This document shows positions 1 through 8,165 of a stretch of DNA of 13,317 nucleotides, piece after piece. The notes under the pieces were generated by a model. That model worked only from the letters and a program-made list of their open reading frames with translations. It was not told the origin of the DNA and made no database searches. Location of the stretch: positions 1-13,317 of the forward strand of contig CAIXAQ010000904.1 in the NCBI GenBank assembly GCA_903917425.1, in the 5' to 3' direction. Numbering within the stretch: position 1 is the first letter of the stretch; each line of letters begins with the position of its first letter. The stretch comes from an uncultured Bacteroidales bacterium (lineage in GTDB: Bacteria; Bacteroidota; Bacteroidia; Bacteroidales; UBA4417). The position numbers and the translations under genes were made by a program.

Positions 1-1
1 C

Positions 2-130
2 ACCATTCCACAACTTGCGACAGTGATCGAATTTTTTACCATCATATCTGTCATCACCATGTTGTCATGGGTGTTTGGTTATTCGTTAATCGGTTGTAAT
101 AGGGCTTTAGCGGGGAATAACGTTTTCTAA
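2..130 (+). CDS. Possible 3' end of a membrane protein gene (partial, cut by the window start)
   Basis: An open frame enters from the left edge and stops with TAA at 128-130, giving 42 residues. The first two thirds are strongly hydrophobic (a stretch like VIEFFTIISVITMLSWVFGY), which looks like one transmembrane helix, followed by a short polar tail ending NNVF. Composition is protein-like, but the fragment is too short to assign a family. It could be the last helix of a transporter or other polytopic protein. The gene start lies outside the window. I rate it as a plausible real gene end rather than a certain one. Confidence 0.35.
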   Translation, partial: TIPQLATVIEFFTIISVITMLSWVFGYSLIGCNRALAGNNVF

Positions 131-457
131 TAGCAAGCAGAAATATCTTTAAAAAACTTTAGAAGCGGATGCCTGGTATGCGGAAATAAGGAATCCGAAT
201 TACCCAGACGCAAAATTACCCAAGCAATAAATATGATAAAAGAGTTATTAGTAAGGTATAGTATTAACAATACGCAACGGTAAAGATCGGATTGTGTGGA
301 GTATAGGTCGTTTGTAATGGAATATGAGATCCAGGATTATCGAAGGAAAACCTAAAATAATTGATCTCATTAGGATCAGCAACAGGTTAAATATACCTTT
401 CCACTTATCAATGGACGCTTTTTGCTGAAATCATTTTTAATAAGACATATATCAAAA
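131..457. other. Non-coding stretch, no gene recognised
   Basis: AT-rich DNA between the possible gene end at 130 and the promoter of the DUF2202 gene. A short open stretch at 153-230 translates to a protein-like peptide (containing ADAWYAEIRNPNYPD) but is preceded directly by a stop codon and has no start, so it could at most be a decayed gene fragment. I see no RNA gene, strong hairpin or repeat. Confidence 0.5.
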
Positions 458-465
458 TATATTTG
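458..465 (+). promoter_or_regulatory. Candidate -7 box (TATATTTG) for the DUF2202 lipoprotein gene
   Basis: TATATTTG matches the TAnnTTTG -7 consensus of the Bacteroidota housekeeping sigma factor. It would place the transcript start near 472 and leave a leader of about 70 nt before the ATG at 540. I do not find a convincing TTG-type -33 element at the usual distance, so the call rests on one box only. Confidence 0.35.
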
Positions 466-539
466 TTGCATATTTACTTACAGAGATCAAAAACTTTGGG
501 TAATTAATTCTTTTTAAACTCACTTAAAACTAAAACACC

Positions 540-1292
540 ATGAAAGCGAAAAAGATGATTATCAACATGATGGGAATGCTCAGCCTTGTATTCCTGGCCC
601 TCTCTTTTAACGGATGCTCTAAGGACGACACTTCGGTTTCGCCACTTGTTACTAACGATGCTGCTTCTAAAGCTGCATTAATCGATTACACTTTAACAGA
701 TCTGTTTGATGCTGCTTCTCTGAGCTTAATTGATTCGTTGCCAAATGATTTAATCAGCCAGGATGAGAAAGATGCACTAACCTATATGAGGGAAGAAGAG
801 CTACTGGCACATGATGTTTACCTTGTATTGTCGCAACTATACACCAAGCCGATTTTCAGAAATATAACAAAAAGTGAAGCGGTTCACGCTGAAGCTATCA
901 GGGCTTTATTGGACAAATACCAGCTTGCCGACCCTGCCCTAAATCATGTAGCCGGAGTTTTTAATAATCCTGATTTACAAAGCCTTTACACCCTGCTTGC
1001 AAGTAAGGGGTCCGCATCCCTTATCGAAGGACTAATTGTGGGAGCCACTATTGAAGACCTGGATATTTCTGATCTCAAAACACGACTGAGTGGAATAGAT
1101 AATGCCGATATAATCCTTGTTTTAGAAAATCTGGAGAGGGGATCGAGAAATCACCTGAGGTCATTCTTTGCCAATATCCTTTTATACAATGGAACGTATG
1201 TGCCCCAGTTTATCAGCCAGGAAGAGTTTGACAGCATTATAACTACCCCTTACGAAACCGGAACTGCAACCGGAAACTGTATCTGGATCTGA
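540..1292 (+). CDS. DUF2202 ferritin-like domain lipoprotein
   Basis: A 250-residue protein with a lipoprotein signal peptide: basic N-terminus, hydrophobic core 9-22, and a lipobox around FNGC with Cys26. Residues about 72-232 match the DUF2202 family, whose members have a ferritin-like four-helix bundle. Visible conserved landmarks are MREEE (83-87) with His91-Asp92, SEAVHAEA (112-119) with Glu113 and His116, the VGATIEDLDI segment (167-176), and LERGSRNHLRSF (198-209). Repeated Glu and His on helices are what a di-metal site needs, but no activity is established for the family as far as I know, so an oxidase or metal-storage role is inference. The lipid anchor puts it in the envelope. It appears monocistronic, with its own candidate promoter and a strong terminator. 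The ATG is the first Met before a good signal peptide. Confidence 0.88.
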   Translation: MKAKKMIINMMGMLSLVFLALSFNGCSKDDTSVSPLVTNDAASKAALIDYTLTDLFDAASLSLIDSLPNDLISQDEKDALTYMREEELLAHDVYLVLSQLYTKPIFRNITKSEAVHAEAIRALLDKYQLADPALNHVAGVFNNPDLQSLYTLLASKGSASLIEGLIVGATIEDLDISDLKTRLSGIDNADIILVLENLERGSRNHLRSFFANILLYNGTYVPQFISQEEFDSIITTPYETGTATGNCIWI

Positions 1293-1309
1293 TAGGTTCC
1301 GGAATCTAG

Positions 1310-1345
1310 AAGCTCGTCAGAGAATTTTTCTCTGACGAGCTTTTT
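1310..1345 (+). terminator. Intrinsic terminator after the DUF2202 gene
   Basis: A perfect inverted repeat: AGCTCGTCAGAGAA at 1311-1324 pairs with 1328-1341 across a 3-nt loop, extendable by the A1310-T1342 pair, and runs directly into a T tract through 1345. It starts 18 nt after the stop codon. The long GC-containing stem with T run is a textbook rho-independent terminator. Because an A run also precedes it, weak function on the other strand is possible. Confidence 0.9.
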
Positions 1346-2096
1346 CGTAGTATTTTACAGCTAAGCGGGTATGATCCCGCAGGCAATAAATCAAAATAAT
1401 TTCATCAATTAAGTTAAACTGATAATAAATGATGAAGTGACAGTATAAATCTATGACCGGAAGAATAACGGCCTGGCGGTCATCCGGCACAGCTTGTGAA
1501 GGTGGAGGTTTTTTTGTAACAGGGCTGCCTCTAACACCTTCTGATTAACCCAGGATCCGGAATCATATATTTGCACCCAGATCAATTATTAAAAGATAAG
1601 CTCTACTTTATACCGGCTTTAATACTTTCAATCCTTCTCTTTAAAAACGCCACTTTTTTTTCATTGTTTAAACCCTGCAATTTATTGCAGCAACTGTAGT
1701 TTCTATGAATTTTTTATTTGAAGCAATGGATTTTTAATCCATAGTGGTTTAGTGTATAAAAATTTCTTTTTTTCTGCTTCTGGATATTTTTTCGGATTCG
1801 GACCGCTGGTTTTCGAACAATTGTGTGTCAAACAGACATTGAATATAAATTTCAATAATTGAATAGGTCGTGCTTTTAAGAAAACTCTTAGTTGATTAGT
1901 AAACAGAGTGACTGAAAGGATATCGATTTATGGTGTTTACTGAATACGAATTGATTATGCCAAATTTTACAAATCGGCAACCAGCATTTCTTATTCGTAG
2001 TGTCCCGTAACAAAAGTTTGAACGGTACAAACCAGCTTTCTACTTATTCGTTGAAGTCTTTGGCTGAAAATACTTTTTATCGCTTTCCGGCCATTG
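1346..2096. other. Long non-coding interval, possibly decayed sequence
   Basis: About 750 bases with no credible open gene on either strand. It contains two small perfect hairpins, CTGCAAT/ATTGCAG (1675-1690) and ATGGATT/AATCCAT (1726-1742), without T tracts that would make them clear terminators. Two short protein-like stretches occur without usable starts: one on the minus strand near 1605-1685 (ending KKVAFLKRRIESIKAGIK) and one on the plus strand ending in TAA at about 2110 (containing SLKSLAENTFYRFPAIVDLYE). These could be gene remnants. I cannot name their families. Confidence 0.5.
1541..1573 (+). promoter_or_regulatory. Orphan promoter-like sequence (TATATTTG) with no gene downstream
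   Basis: TATATTTG at 1566-1573 matches the TAnnTTTG -7 box, with a TTCTG at 1541-1545 about 20 nt upstream as a possible weak -33 element. No open gene follows for more than 500 nt. It may drive a small RNA, be left over from a lost gene, or be chance in AT-rich DNA. Confidence 0.25.
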
Positions 2097-2104
2097 TAGA
2101 TTTG
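2097..2104 (+). promoter_or_regulatory. Candidate -7 box (TAGATTTG) for the exopolysaccharide-type operon
   Basis: TAGATTTG matches TAnnTTTG and would start transcription near 2111, about 43 nt before the ATG at 2154. The -33 region is only T-rich (2074-2078) without a clear TTG. It is the only such match close in front of the four-gene operon, so it is my best guess for the operon promoter. Confidence 0.4.
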
Positions 2105-2153
2105 TATGAGTAAAGCAATAAACTAAATGTCACTAATGGAAAATTAATCTTTT

Positions 2154-2990
2154 ATGGAATTCAGGAGAGTGCCAATTTGTATTTGCTTAGTTATTTTCCA
2201 ATGGTTTCCAGGAAATCAATTGCATGCTCAAAATACACCAGCGGATAGCGCTCAGGTAAAAGGGGAGAATTCAGCTGTTTTTTCTATTGATGTATTATCA
2301 AGTGTCATTTATTCAGGCAGAAATTATGGAGTAGAGCAAATGGGTTTCAATCCTTCTATTATCTTTTATCATAAGTCAGGTTTTATATTAAACTTGTACA
2401 GTTATGGAATGGAAAAGACAGAGGGTCTTATTACTGAAACTGACCTTGGAATTGCGTATAAATTCCAAATACACCCTAAAATGACTTTGACACCCGGATA
2501 TGCATATTTATTTAACAGGGTGCAGGACGAGAAAGTTCTTTTCAATGTATTTAACCTTGGAACAGGGTTAAATCTTAAAATATTTTCGATCAATAATTAC
2601 CTTGGCTTTAGTTTCGGAGGTGGCAGGACCAGTTGGTATGAGGAGTTTTCCATAGCCAAATATATCAGCTTGTTATACAGGGAAAAAGGATCCATAGCCA
2701 TTTCACCGACATTCGTTTCCATCCTCGGAACAAAATACTCCGTAACCTTCATCAATTATCCCGAGTCTGAAACATCCACACAGGTGGAGTCTTTCAAATT
2801 CTTACCCTTGTGCATAAGCTTTCAACTCCCGGTCACATTCACTCTTCGCTCATTTTCACTGACTCTTGCACCGCATTATGATATACCTCTGAATATTGAC
2901 TTGCCACTCGAATCAAGTTTGACTGGCAATCCCTTTTTTTTCACAGGTAAAATCAGTTATACTTTGACAAATAAAACTAAAAACCGCTAA
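2154..2990 (+). CDS. Predicted outer-membrane beta-barrel protein, first gene of the exopolysaccharide-type operon
   Basis: I do not recognise a named family. The 278-residue product has a Sec signal peptide (Arg-Arg near the start, hydrophobic core about 8-20, likely cleavage after LHA before Gln26). The rest is a run of short amphipathic, aromatic-rich beta-type segments separated by polar turns, such as SIIFYHKSGFILNLYSYG and YLGFSFGGG. By eye this gives roughly ten to twelve strands and ends with FFFTGKISYTL plus a short polar tail. That pattern fits a small outer-membrane barrel. The stop is one base before the next start, so it is probably translationally coupled to the epimerase gene. 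Position suggests an exit pore or outer-membrane partner for the polymer made by the operon, comparable in role to PgaA or PelB but much smaller and with no TPR region. That role is inferred. Confidence 0.65.
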   Translation: MEFRRVPICICLVIFQWFPGNQLHAQNTPADSAQVKGENSAVFSIDVLSSVIYSGRNYGVEQMGFNPSIIFYHKSGFILNLYSYGMEKTEGLITETDLGIAYKFQIHPKMTLTPGYAYLFNRVQDEKVLFNVFNLGTGLNLKIFSINNYLGFSFGGGRTSWYEEFSIAKYISLLYREKGSIAISPTFVSILGTKYSVTFINYPESETSTQVESFKFLPLCISFQLPVTFTLRSFSLTLAPHYDIPLNIDLPLESSLTGNPFFFTGKISYTLTNKTKNR

Positions 2991-2991
2991 A

Positions 2992-4149
2992 ATGTCTAAA
3001 AAGAAAATCGCTGTAGTAATTGGTACCAGGCCTGATACGATCAAGATGGCTCCGATAATTCTTGAATTGAAAAAGAATGAGCAGTATTTTGAAGTACTCA
3101 CTATAGCCACAGCCCAGCACCGGCAAATGCTTGACCAGGTTTTGGAAGTTTTTAAGATCAAGTCATCCTTCGATCTTGACATCATGTCACCCAGGCAAAC
3201 TCTTGCAAGTATGACAGCAAAGATAATCACGGGTCTTGATGAAATTTTTGTCGCCGAAAAGCCAGATATGGTTCTGGTTCAGGGAGATACATCAACCACC
3301 TGCATTGGCAGTCTTGCAGCTTTTTATAATAGAATACCGGTTGGCCACATTGAAGCCGGATTAAGAACAAATGACAAAGCAAATCCATTCCCTGAAGAAA
3401 TCAACAGGAGAATAACAGGATGTATCACAGATCTGCATTTTGCGCCAACCGAGACGGCAAAAAAAGCGCTGCTAAAAGAAAATATTGATCCAAATACGAT
3501 CTTCATTACCGGCAATACGGTAATCGATGCGCTGGATTATACTGTAACCGGCAACCACAGGTTTTCTGATCCTGTTCTAAACGCTATTATTGAGAAGGGA
3601 ACAAAGATTATTCTGGTTACCATGCACAGGCGGGAAAACTGGGGGGAACCCATGACAGGGGCATGTAATGCAATAAAACAGCTTGCATTGAAATTTCCAC
3701 ATTTAGCTTTCATCTTTCCGCTTCACATGAATCCGATTGTTCGCGATGTAGTGTTACCCATACTAAAGGATCAACCGAATATCACTTTGATAGATCCTCT
3801 CGATTACCTTGATTTTGTTAACCTCATGTCAAAATCGTACCTCATAATGACAGATTCCGGCGGTGTGCAAGAGGAGGGGCCTCATTTCGGAATACCAGTC
3901 CTGGTGCTTCGTACTGTAACTGAAAGACCCGATGCGGTCGACTATGGGACTGCTAAACTAGTAGGACTGGATGAAAACAGAATATTTGAAACGGCTGTTC
4001 GACTCATTGAAAATGAAGAGGAATACAAGATAATGGCTAATGCAATTAATCCGTATGGTGATGGTCTTTCTGCTCAGAGGACTGTCAGGATTCTTAAAAA
4101 TTATTTTGGTTTTACTGATGAAGTTGTAGAAGAGTTCATCCCACAGTAA
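2992..4149 (+). CDS. wecB: UDP-N-acetylglucosamine 2-epimerase (non-hydrolysing)
   Basis: A full-length 385-residue cytoplasmic enzyme of the WecB/MnaA family, which interconverts UDP-GlcNAc and UDP-ManNAc. Family signatures are all present: GTRPDTIKMAP (11-21) with Arg13 and Lys18, VQGDT (96-100) with Asp99, GHIEAGLR (118-125) with Glu121, NPFPEEINRR (131-140) with Glu135 and Glu136, MHRREN (211-216) with His212, and TDSGGVQEE (287-295) followed by ERPD at 311-314. The equivalents of the E. coli catalytic and substrate residues appear intact. Two motif positions usually filled by Glu (GTRPE and ERPE) are Asp here, a conservative change. No ManNAc dehydrogenase (WecC type) is in the window, so UDP-ManNAc itself may be the product used. 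The gene lies between secreted-protein genes of a polysaccharide operon, suggesting dedicated precursor supply for the synthase encoded at 8166-9437. Confidence 0.93.
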   Translation: MSKKKIAVVIGTRPDTIKMAPIILELKKNEQYFEVLTIATAQHRQMLDQVLEVFKIKSSFDLDIMSPRQTLASMTAKIITGLDEIFVAEKPDMVLVQGDTSTTCIGSLAAFYNRIPVGHIEAGLRTNDKANPFPEEINRRITGCITDLHFAPTETAKKALLKENIDPNTIFITGNTVIDALDYTVTGNHRFSDPVLNAIIEKGTKIILVTMHRRENWGEPMTGACNAIKQLALKFPHLAFIFPLHMNPIVRDVVLPILKDQPNITLIDPLDYLDFVNLMSKSYLIMTDSGGVQEEGPHFGIPVLVLRTVTERPDAVDYGTAKLVGLDENRIFETAVRLIENEEEYKIMANAINPYGDGLSAQRTVRILKNYFGFTDEVVEEFIPQ

Positions 4150-4185
4150 CTGCTTTTTTTACATGTTTACTTAATAAATGATACA

Positions 4186-7100
4186 ATGAAAAAGATAGTT
4201 TTTCTTCAATTTATACTAATACTTCTCAGTATAACTGCAACCGCCCAGGTTTACACTTTGAAAAAAGTTCTGGTTATTGCCGAGAACAAACCAAGCCTCA
4301 GAGGTGAGTCAAGTGGGGCAGCAAGGGATTTGGCCCAGCTACTCGGTCATTTCAATACGATAGTAAGCATTAAGAGTGTAAGCTCTTACAAAGCCCATGA
4401 AATAAATCAATTTGACTATCTTTTTTATGTAGGGGTTTCAGAGGGAAATCATCCTACCAGCATCCTTATTAAGGATATACTCACATCCAATAAACCCGTC
4501 ATATGGCTGAACACAGGGATCACCGAACTCTTAAGCAGTAGTGAAACTCAAAACAGATATGGTTTTGGAATAAACAAGCACATGGAAATATCGGAGTTTG
4601 ATGCTGTAAAAACGAATTCATATACTTATACAAAGGGCAATAGCGAAATTAATTTAATTCAAATAAAAGACAAGAAAAAAGTTGAGATTTGGGCTGATGC
4701 TTTTTCATCAAGTTCAAAAGCGCAGACACCCTATATGGTTAAGTCTGGCAACCTTGTTTATGTGGCTGATCTGCCTTTCCTGGGCGCTAAAGTTACAGAC
4801 CGATACCTTCTTTTTGCTGATAAGTTGCATGAGATACTAAATGAACTTCATCCGGAATCACATATGGCTGTTCTCAGGATTGAAGATGTCACCCCGCTTT
4901 ACGAACCTGTGAAGCTCCGACAGGTGGCTGATTTTCTGTCTGAAAAGGGAATACCATTCCTGGTTGCAGTAGTGCCCTTTTATGTGAATCCGCAGGAAAA
5001 TATTAAAGTCAGCCTTTCTGACAGACCAGAACTGGTTGATGCCCTTAAATACATGGTCTCAAACGGGGGCTCTATAGTGATGCATGGGACAACTCATCAA
5101 TATACCGGAGTAACTGCTAATGACGGAGAATTTTGGGACGCTGCAAACTCAAAGCCATTACCAGATGAGAATCCGGAAGCATATGCAAAAAAAATCGAGA
5201 TGGGATTAGATGAATTTGTGAAGAACGGGCTCTACCCCATTGCATGGGAAACCCCTCATTATATGGCTTCAGCAGCATTTTTTACTGTAATATCGAAATA
5301 TTTCAGTACAGTTGTCGAACAGCGTATGTCAATCGATGAATTTAATTATGGTCAGTATTTCCCATACCTGATAAACAAGGATTTGTACGGGCAGAAAATA
5401 ATCCCAGAAAACCTCGGATATGTTCCTCTTAAGCCGGATATACAGGACTCAAGGGATGCAGTACAAGTGCTGATCAGGAATGCCGAAGCGATCAGACAAG
5501 TCCGGGACGGGGTGGCAGGGTGCTTTTTTCATCCATTTCTGGATATTGAATTACTCAAGACATTAGTGAATGGAATCACGTCAAAAGGTTTTTCGTTTTT
5601 AGATATAAGAGCCAGTACCAACTGGGTGAAAACCGATGATTTCGTAATTTTAACAGGGTCACAATCTTATACCATAAATCCTGAGAACTCTTATGTTTCT
5701 GAACAAGTTTTCGACCAGGATAGTAAAATAGTGAAAAAGAATTTTTCGAAGAAGAGAATCAAGGGTGCCTTCTCTAAAAAAATCGACCTCAAACCGGGTA
5801 ATCTGTATTTTGCCAAAGCAGTGGATTACACTATCAAAGAGGTATCATTTAATGACCGGATGCTCAACAGTGTAAATTCAGCCTATCATTCAATGTTTGA
5901 GAATACTGATTGGCAGCAGACAAAAGTTAAAGTAGTCTGGAATCCGGCCGTCCTTGGTGCTGCTTATTTTGATCAATGTTCGTATGTATCAGTATTCAGG
6001 AATTTAAATATTCAGGTTGATACACTATTCCTTAATGAAGCGATGAATCTCAGCAATTGTAACCTTCTGATAGTCCCATACACAAGTGCCGATCGAATGT
6101 CGAAGGACTCTAAAAAAGTTGTACGCACATTTGTTGAGGATGGCGGAAATCTTGTAACTGATTGCAAAAACACATTAATCCAGGAATTTGGAATTACTTT
6201 TTCAGATTCAAAATTGAAATTACAGTATATACGCGACAAGCACTACCCTGAAGAATCGATAGTATGGGAAGCAGGACCTGTTGTGAATAAATTTGATTAT
6301 AACACAGATGACAAAATATTTTGTGAGGATGCTACCACTGGTTTTCCGGTAGCAATTGGAAGAGATTTCAAGAACGGGAAGATCATTTTCCTGAACGCGG
6401 CTTTTGATCCTCTTACTCCAAAAGGATTTAGTCATTATCCTTTTTTTATGGAATATGTTAAGAATTATCTTCATTTACAGCCCATTGTAGAGAATCACAA
6501 CCTGGAATTTTATTTTGATCCAGGATTCAGAACCAACTCCGACCCGGAAGAACTTGTTAAACACTGGGTGAAACAAGGAGTACGAATAATACATGTTGCA
6601 GGTTGGCACCAATACCCAAATTACACGTATGATTATGCCCTTCTAATAAAATTGGCTCATGCAAACGGGATATTAGTTTATGCCTGGCTGGAACCGCCCC
6701 AGGTTAGTAAAAAATTCTGGGACAATCACCCGGAATGGAGAGAGAAAAATTACCTGGATCAGGATATACACAAAGATGAAGAATTAAAGGCTTCCTGGAG
6801 ATACCCGGTTGCACTGACGGACAAGAAATGTTTCAGGGCAGCTATGGAAGAATATCTCGGAATGCTTAAAAAATATGATTTCGACGGAGTAAACATTGCT
6901 GAGCTGAATTTTGAAGCAGGACAAGGCTTTGATGACCCACAACTATTCACACCCATGCATCCTTCGGCTGTTAATCAATTTCAAGAAATATACGGATATA
7001 ATCTGAAAGATATTTTCAATCCATCTTCCAGCTTTTATTGGAAAACAAACCGAATGGTAAAAGAACAGGTAATAGCATTCCGGGTAGGTAAAATCAATGA

Positions 7101-8133
7101 ATTGCATGATGACTTTCTCTCAGAAATAAGCAGTTTCGCAAAATCGAGGAGTGGATTTGATGTGATTGTGACATTTTACGACACGTATTTCTCGCCTGAG
7201 TTGACCGAGTACTATGGTGCAAGTTCAGATAATATGATTGAGCTGCGAAAGAAGTACAAATTCCACCTGCAACCTGAAGATCCGTTTAATAAATGGTCAA
7301 CTGATCCTGACCGTTACCGGGAAATGGGGAAGTTTTACTCCGGGAAATTGAAAGATCCCACGGACCTGATGATTGACCTGAATATATTCGAATTCAGGTC
7401 GAAGAATGATGTTTCTCCATTTTCAACTCTCATCCAGACTGGATTGGAAAGCTACCAGTTGATTTCGGCAGCTTCAGCTTATGCTCAGCGGTTTACCATT
7501 TATAGTGAATCAAGCTGTAATCCTCAGGACATTCCGTATTTCGCAAATGCAAGTTCAGGGATGGTTAAATATACGAGCCTGCACGATGGATACAGGGTTT
7601 TTTCCCCCCATTCTTTTGAATTACACCTGCCGGGATCAATAGAAGTCATTAGAGTTGATGGTGTGAATCAGGTTGGTTATCGGGATAACCACTATCTTAT
7701 ACCAGCTGGAGATCACACTATTATTACTGATTTTAAAGAAATACCAGGTTTTTCAACTCACGAGTTACAGCCTCAATTGCTTTTCATTTCTGGAAACCTA
7801 TTGAAGGTTGAGTATCTGATGCAAACAATTTTGTTTAGTTACGAAAGTGCAGAAAGAACACTGGCATCCTTAAATTATATTCCAACTTCAATCAAAGTAG
7901 ATGGTAAAAATTACATAGTGGAAGTCTTAAAGGGTAATGACTGCTTTACGATCATGCTTCCATCAGGGAAGCACCAGGTTGAAATCCGTAAAGGGGATAG
8001 ATTCAGTTATGGGATAAACCTTGCCAGCATTTGGTCGATGAGTGCGATTTCAGTATATGGTGTTCTTGCATTAATACTCTTAATAAACCTTTTTGTTGCT
8101 TTAAAATTTATCAGAAAGCATTATAACTTCTAA
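4186..8133 (+). CDS. Membrane-anchored periplasmic deacetylase-like (DUF2334) and glycoside-hydrolase-like fusion protein
   Basis: The 1315-residue protein has an N-terminal signal peptide (1-about 20, ending TATAQ) and then an alpha/beta segment to about 220. A DUF2334 polysaccharide-deacetylase-like domain follows (about 226-480): RIEDV with Asp234, MHGTTHQ with His300 and His304 as an HxxxH metal pair, WETPHY (354-359), and FFHPF with His449. A GATase-like segment (about 583-765) contains LLIVPY and EDGGNLV. A TIM-barrel hydrolase-like domain (about 770-1130) shows FDPGF, AGWHQYP (805-811), YAWLEPP (832-838) and DFDGVNIAELNFE (898-910), with Asp900, Glu906 and Glu910 as candidate acidic residues. 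A beta-rich segment and one C-terminal helix (1287-1306) with a basic tail end it. Joining a de-N-acetylase to a hydrolase recalls PgaB and PelA, so I infer it deacetylates and trims the polymer in the periplasm. It starts 36 nt after the epimerase gene. Confidence 0.82.
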   Translation: MKKIVFLQFILILLSITATAQVYTLKKVLVIAENKPSLRGESSGAARDLAQLLGHFNTIVSIKSVSSYKAHEINQFDYLFYVGVSEGNHPTSILIKDILTSNKPVIWLNTGITELLSSSETQNRYGFGINKHMEISEFDAVKTNSYTYTKGNSEINLIQIKDKKKVEIWADAFSSSSKAQTPYMVKSGNLVYVADLPFLGAKVTDRYLLFADKLHEILNELHPESHMAVLRIEDVTPLYEPVKLRQVADFLSEKGIPFLVAVVPFYVNPQENIKVSLSDRPELVDALKYMVSNGGSIVMHGTTHQYTGVTANDGEFWDAANSKPLPDENPEAYAKKIEMGLDEFVKNGLYPIAWETPHYMASAAFFTVISKYFSTVVEQRMSIDEFNYGQYFPYLINKDLYGQKIIPENLGYVPLKPDIQDSRDAVQVLIRNAEAIRQVRDGVAGCFFHPFLDIELLKTLVNGITSKGFSFLDIRASTNWVKTDDFVILTGSQSYTINPENSYVSEQVFDQDSKIVKKNFSKKRIKGAFSKKIDLKPGNLYFAKAVDYTIKEVSFNDRMLNSVNSAYHSMFENTDWQQTKVKVVWNPAVLGAAYFDQCSYVSVFRNLNIQVDTLFLNEAMNLSNCNLLIVPYTSADRMSKDSKKVVRTFVEDGGNLVTDCKNTLIQEFGITFSDSKLKLQYIRDKHYPEESIVWEAGPVVNKFDYNTDDKIFCEDATTGFPVAIGRDFKNGKIIFLNAAFDPLTPKGFSHYPFFMEYVKNYLHLQPIVENHNLEFYFDPGFRTNSDPEELVKHWVKQGVRIIHVAGWHQYPNYTYDYALLIKLAHANGILVYAWLEPPQVSKKFWDNHPEWREKNYLDQDIHKDEELKASWRYPVALTDKKCFRAAMEEYLGMLKKYDFDGVNIAELNFEAGQGFDDPQLFTPMHPSAVNQFQEIYGYNLKDIFNPSSSFYWKTNRMVKEQVIAFRVGKINELHDDFLSEISSFAKSRSGFDVIVTFYDTYFSPELTEYYGASSDNMIELRKKYKFHLQPEDPFNKWSTDPDRYREMGKFYSGKLKDPTDLMIDLNIFEFRSKNDVSPFSTLIQTGLESYQLISAASAYAQRFTIYSESSCNPQDIPYFANASSGMVKYTSLHDGYRVFSPHSFELHLPGSIEVIRVDGVNQVGYRDNHYLIPAGDHTIITDFKEIPGFSTHELQPQLLFISGNLLKVEYLMQTILFSYESAERTLASLNYIPTSIKVDGKNYIVEVLKGNDCFTIMLPSGKHQVEIRKGDRFSYGINLASIWSMSAISVYGVLALILLINLFVALKFIRKHYNF

Positions 8134-8165
8134 TCATCTTTAATAACTTTTAATACTGCATTACG

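Noticed and set aside
153..230. Short protein-like stretch (ADAWYAEIRNPNYPD region) on the plus strand
   Set aside because: It is bounded by a stop directly upstream, has no start codon and only about 25 codons. At most it is a remnant, and its family cannot be named.
1605..1690. Minus-strand peptide ending KKVAFLKRRIESIKAGIK
   Set aside because: It looks protein-like, but upstream stops leave no start and fewer than 40 codons. It is kept only as a possible decayed fragment.
2913..3230. Antisense open frame across the barrel and epimerase junction
   Set aside because: It runs opposite two well-supported genes, with composition set by their codons. There is no independent start signal.
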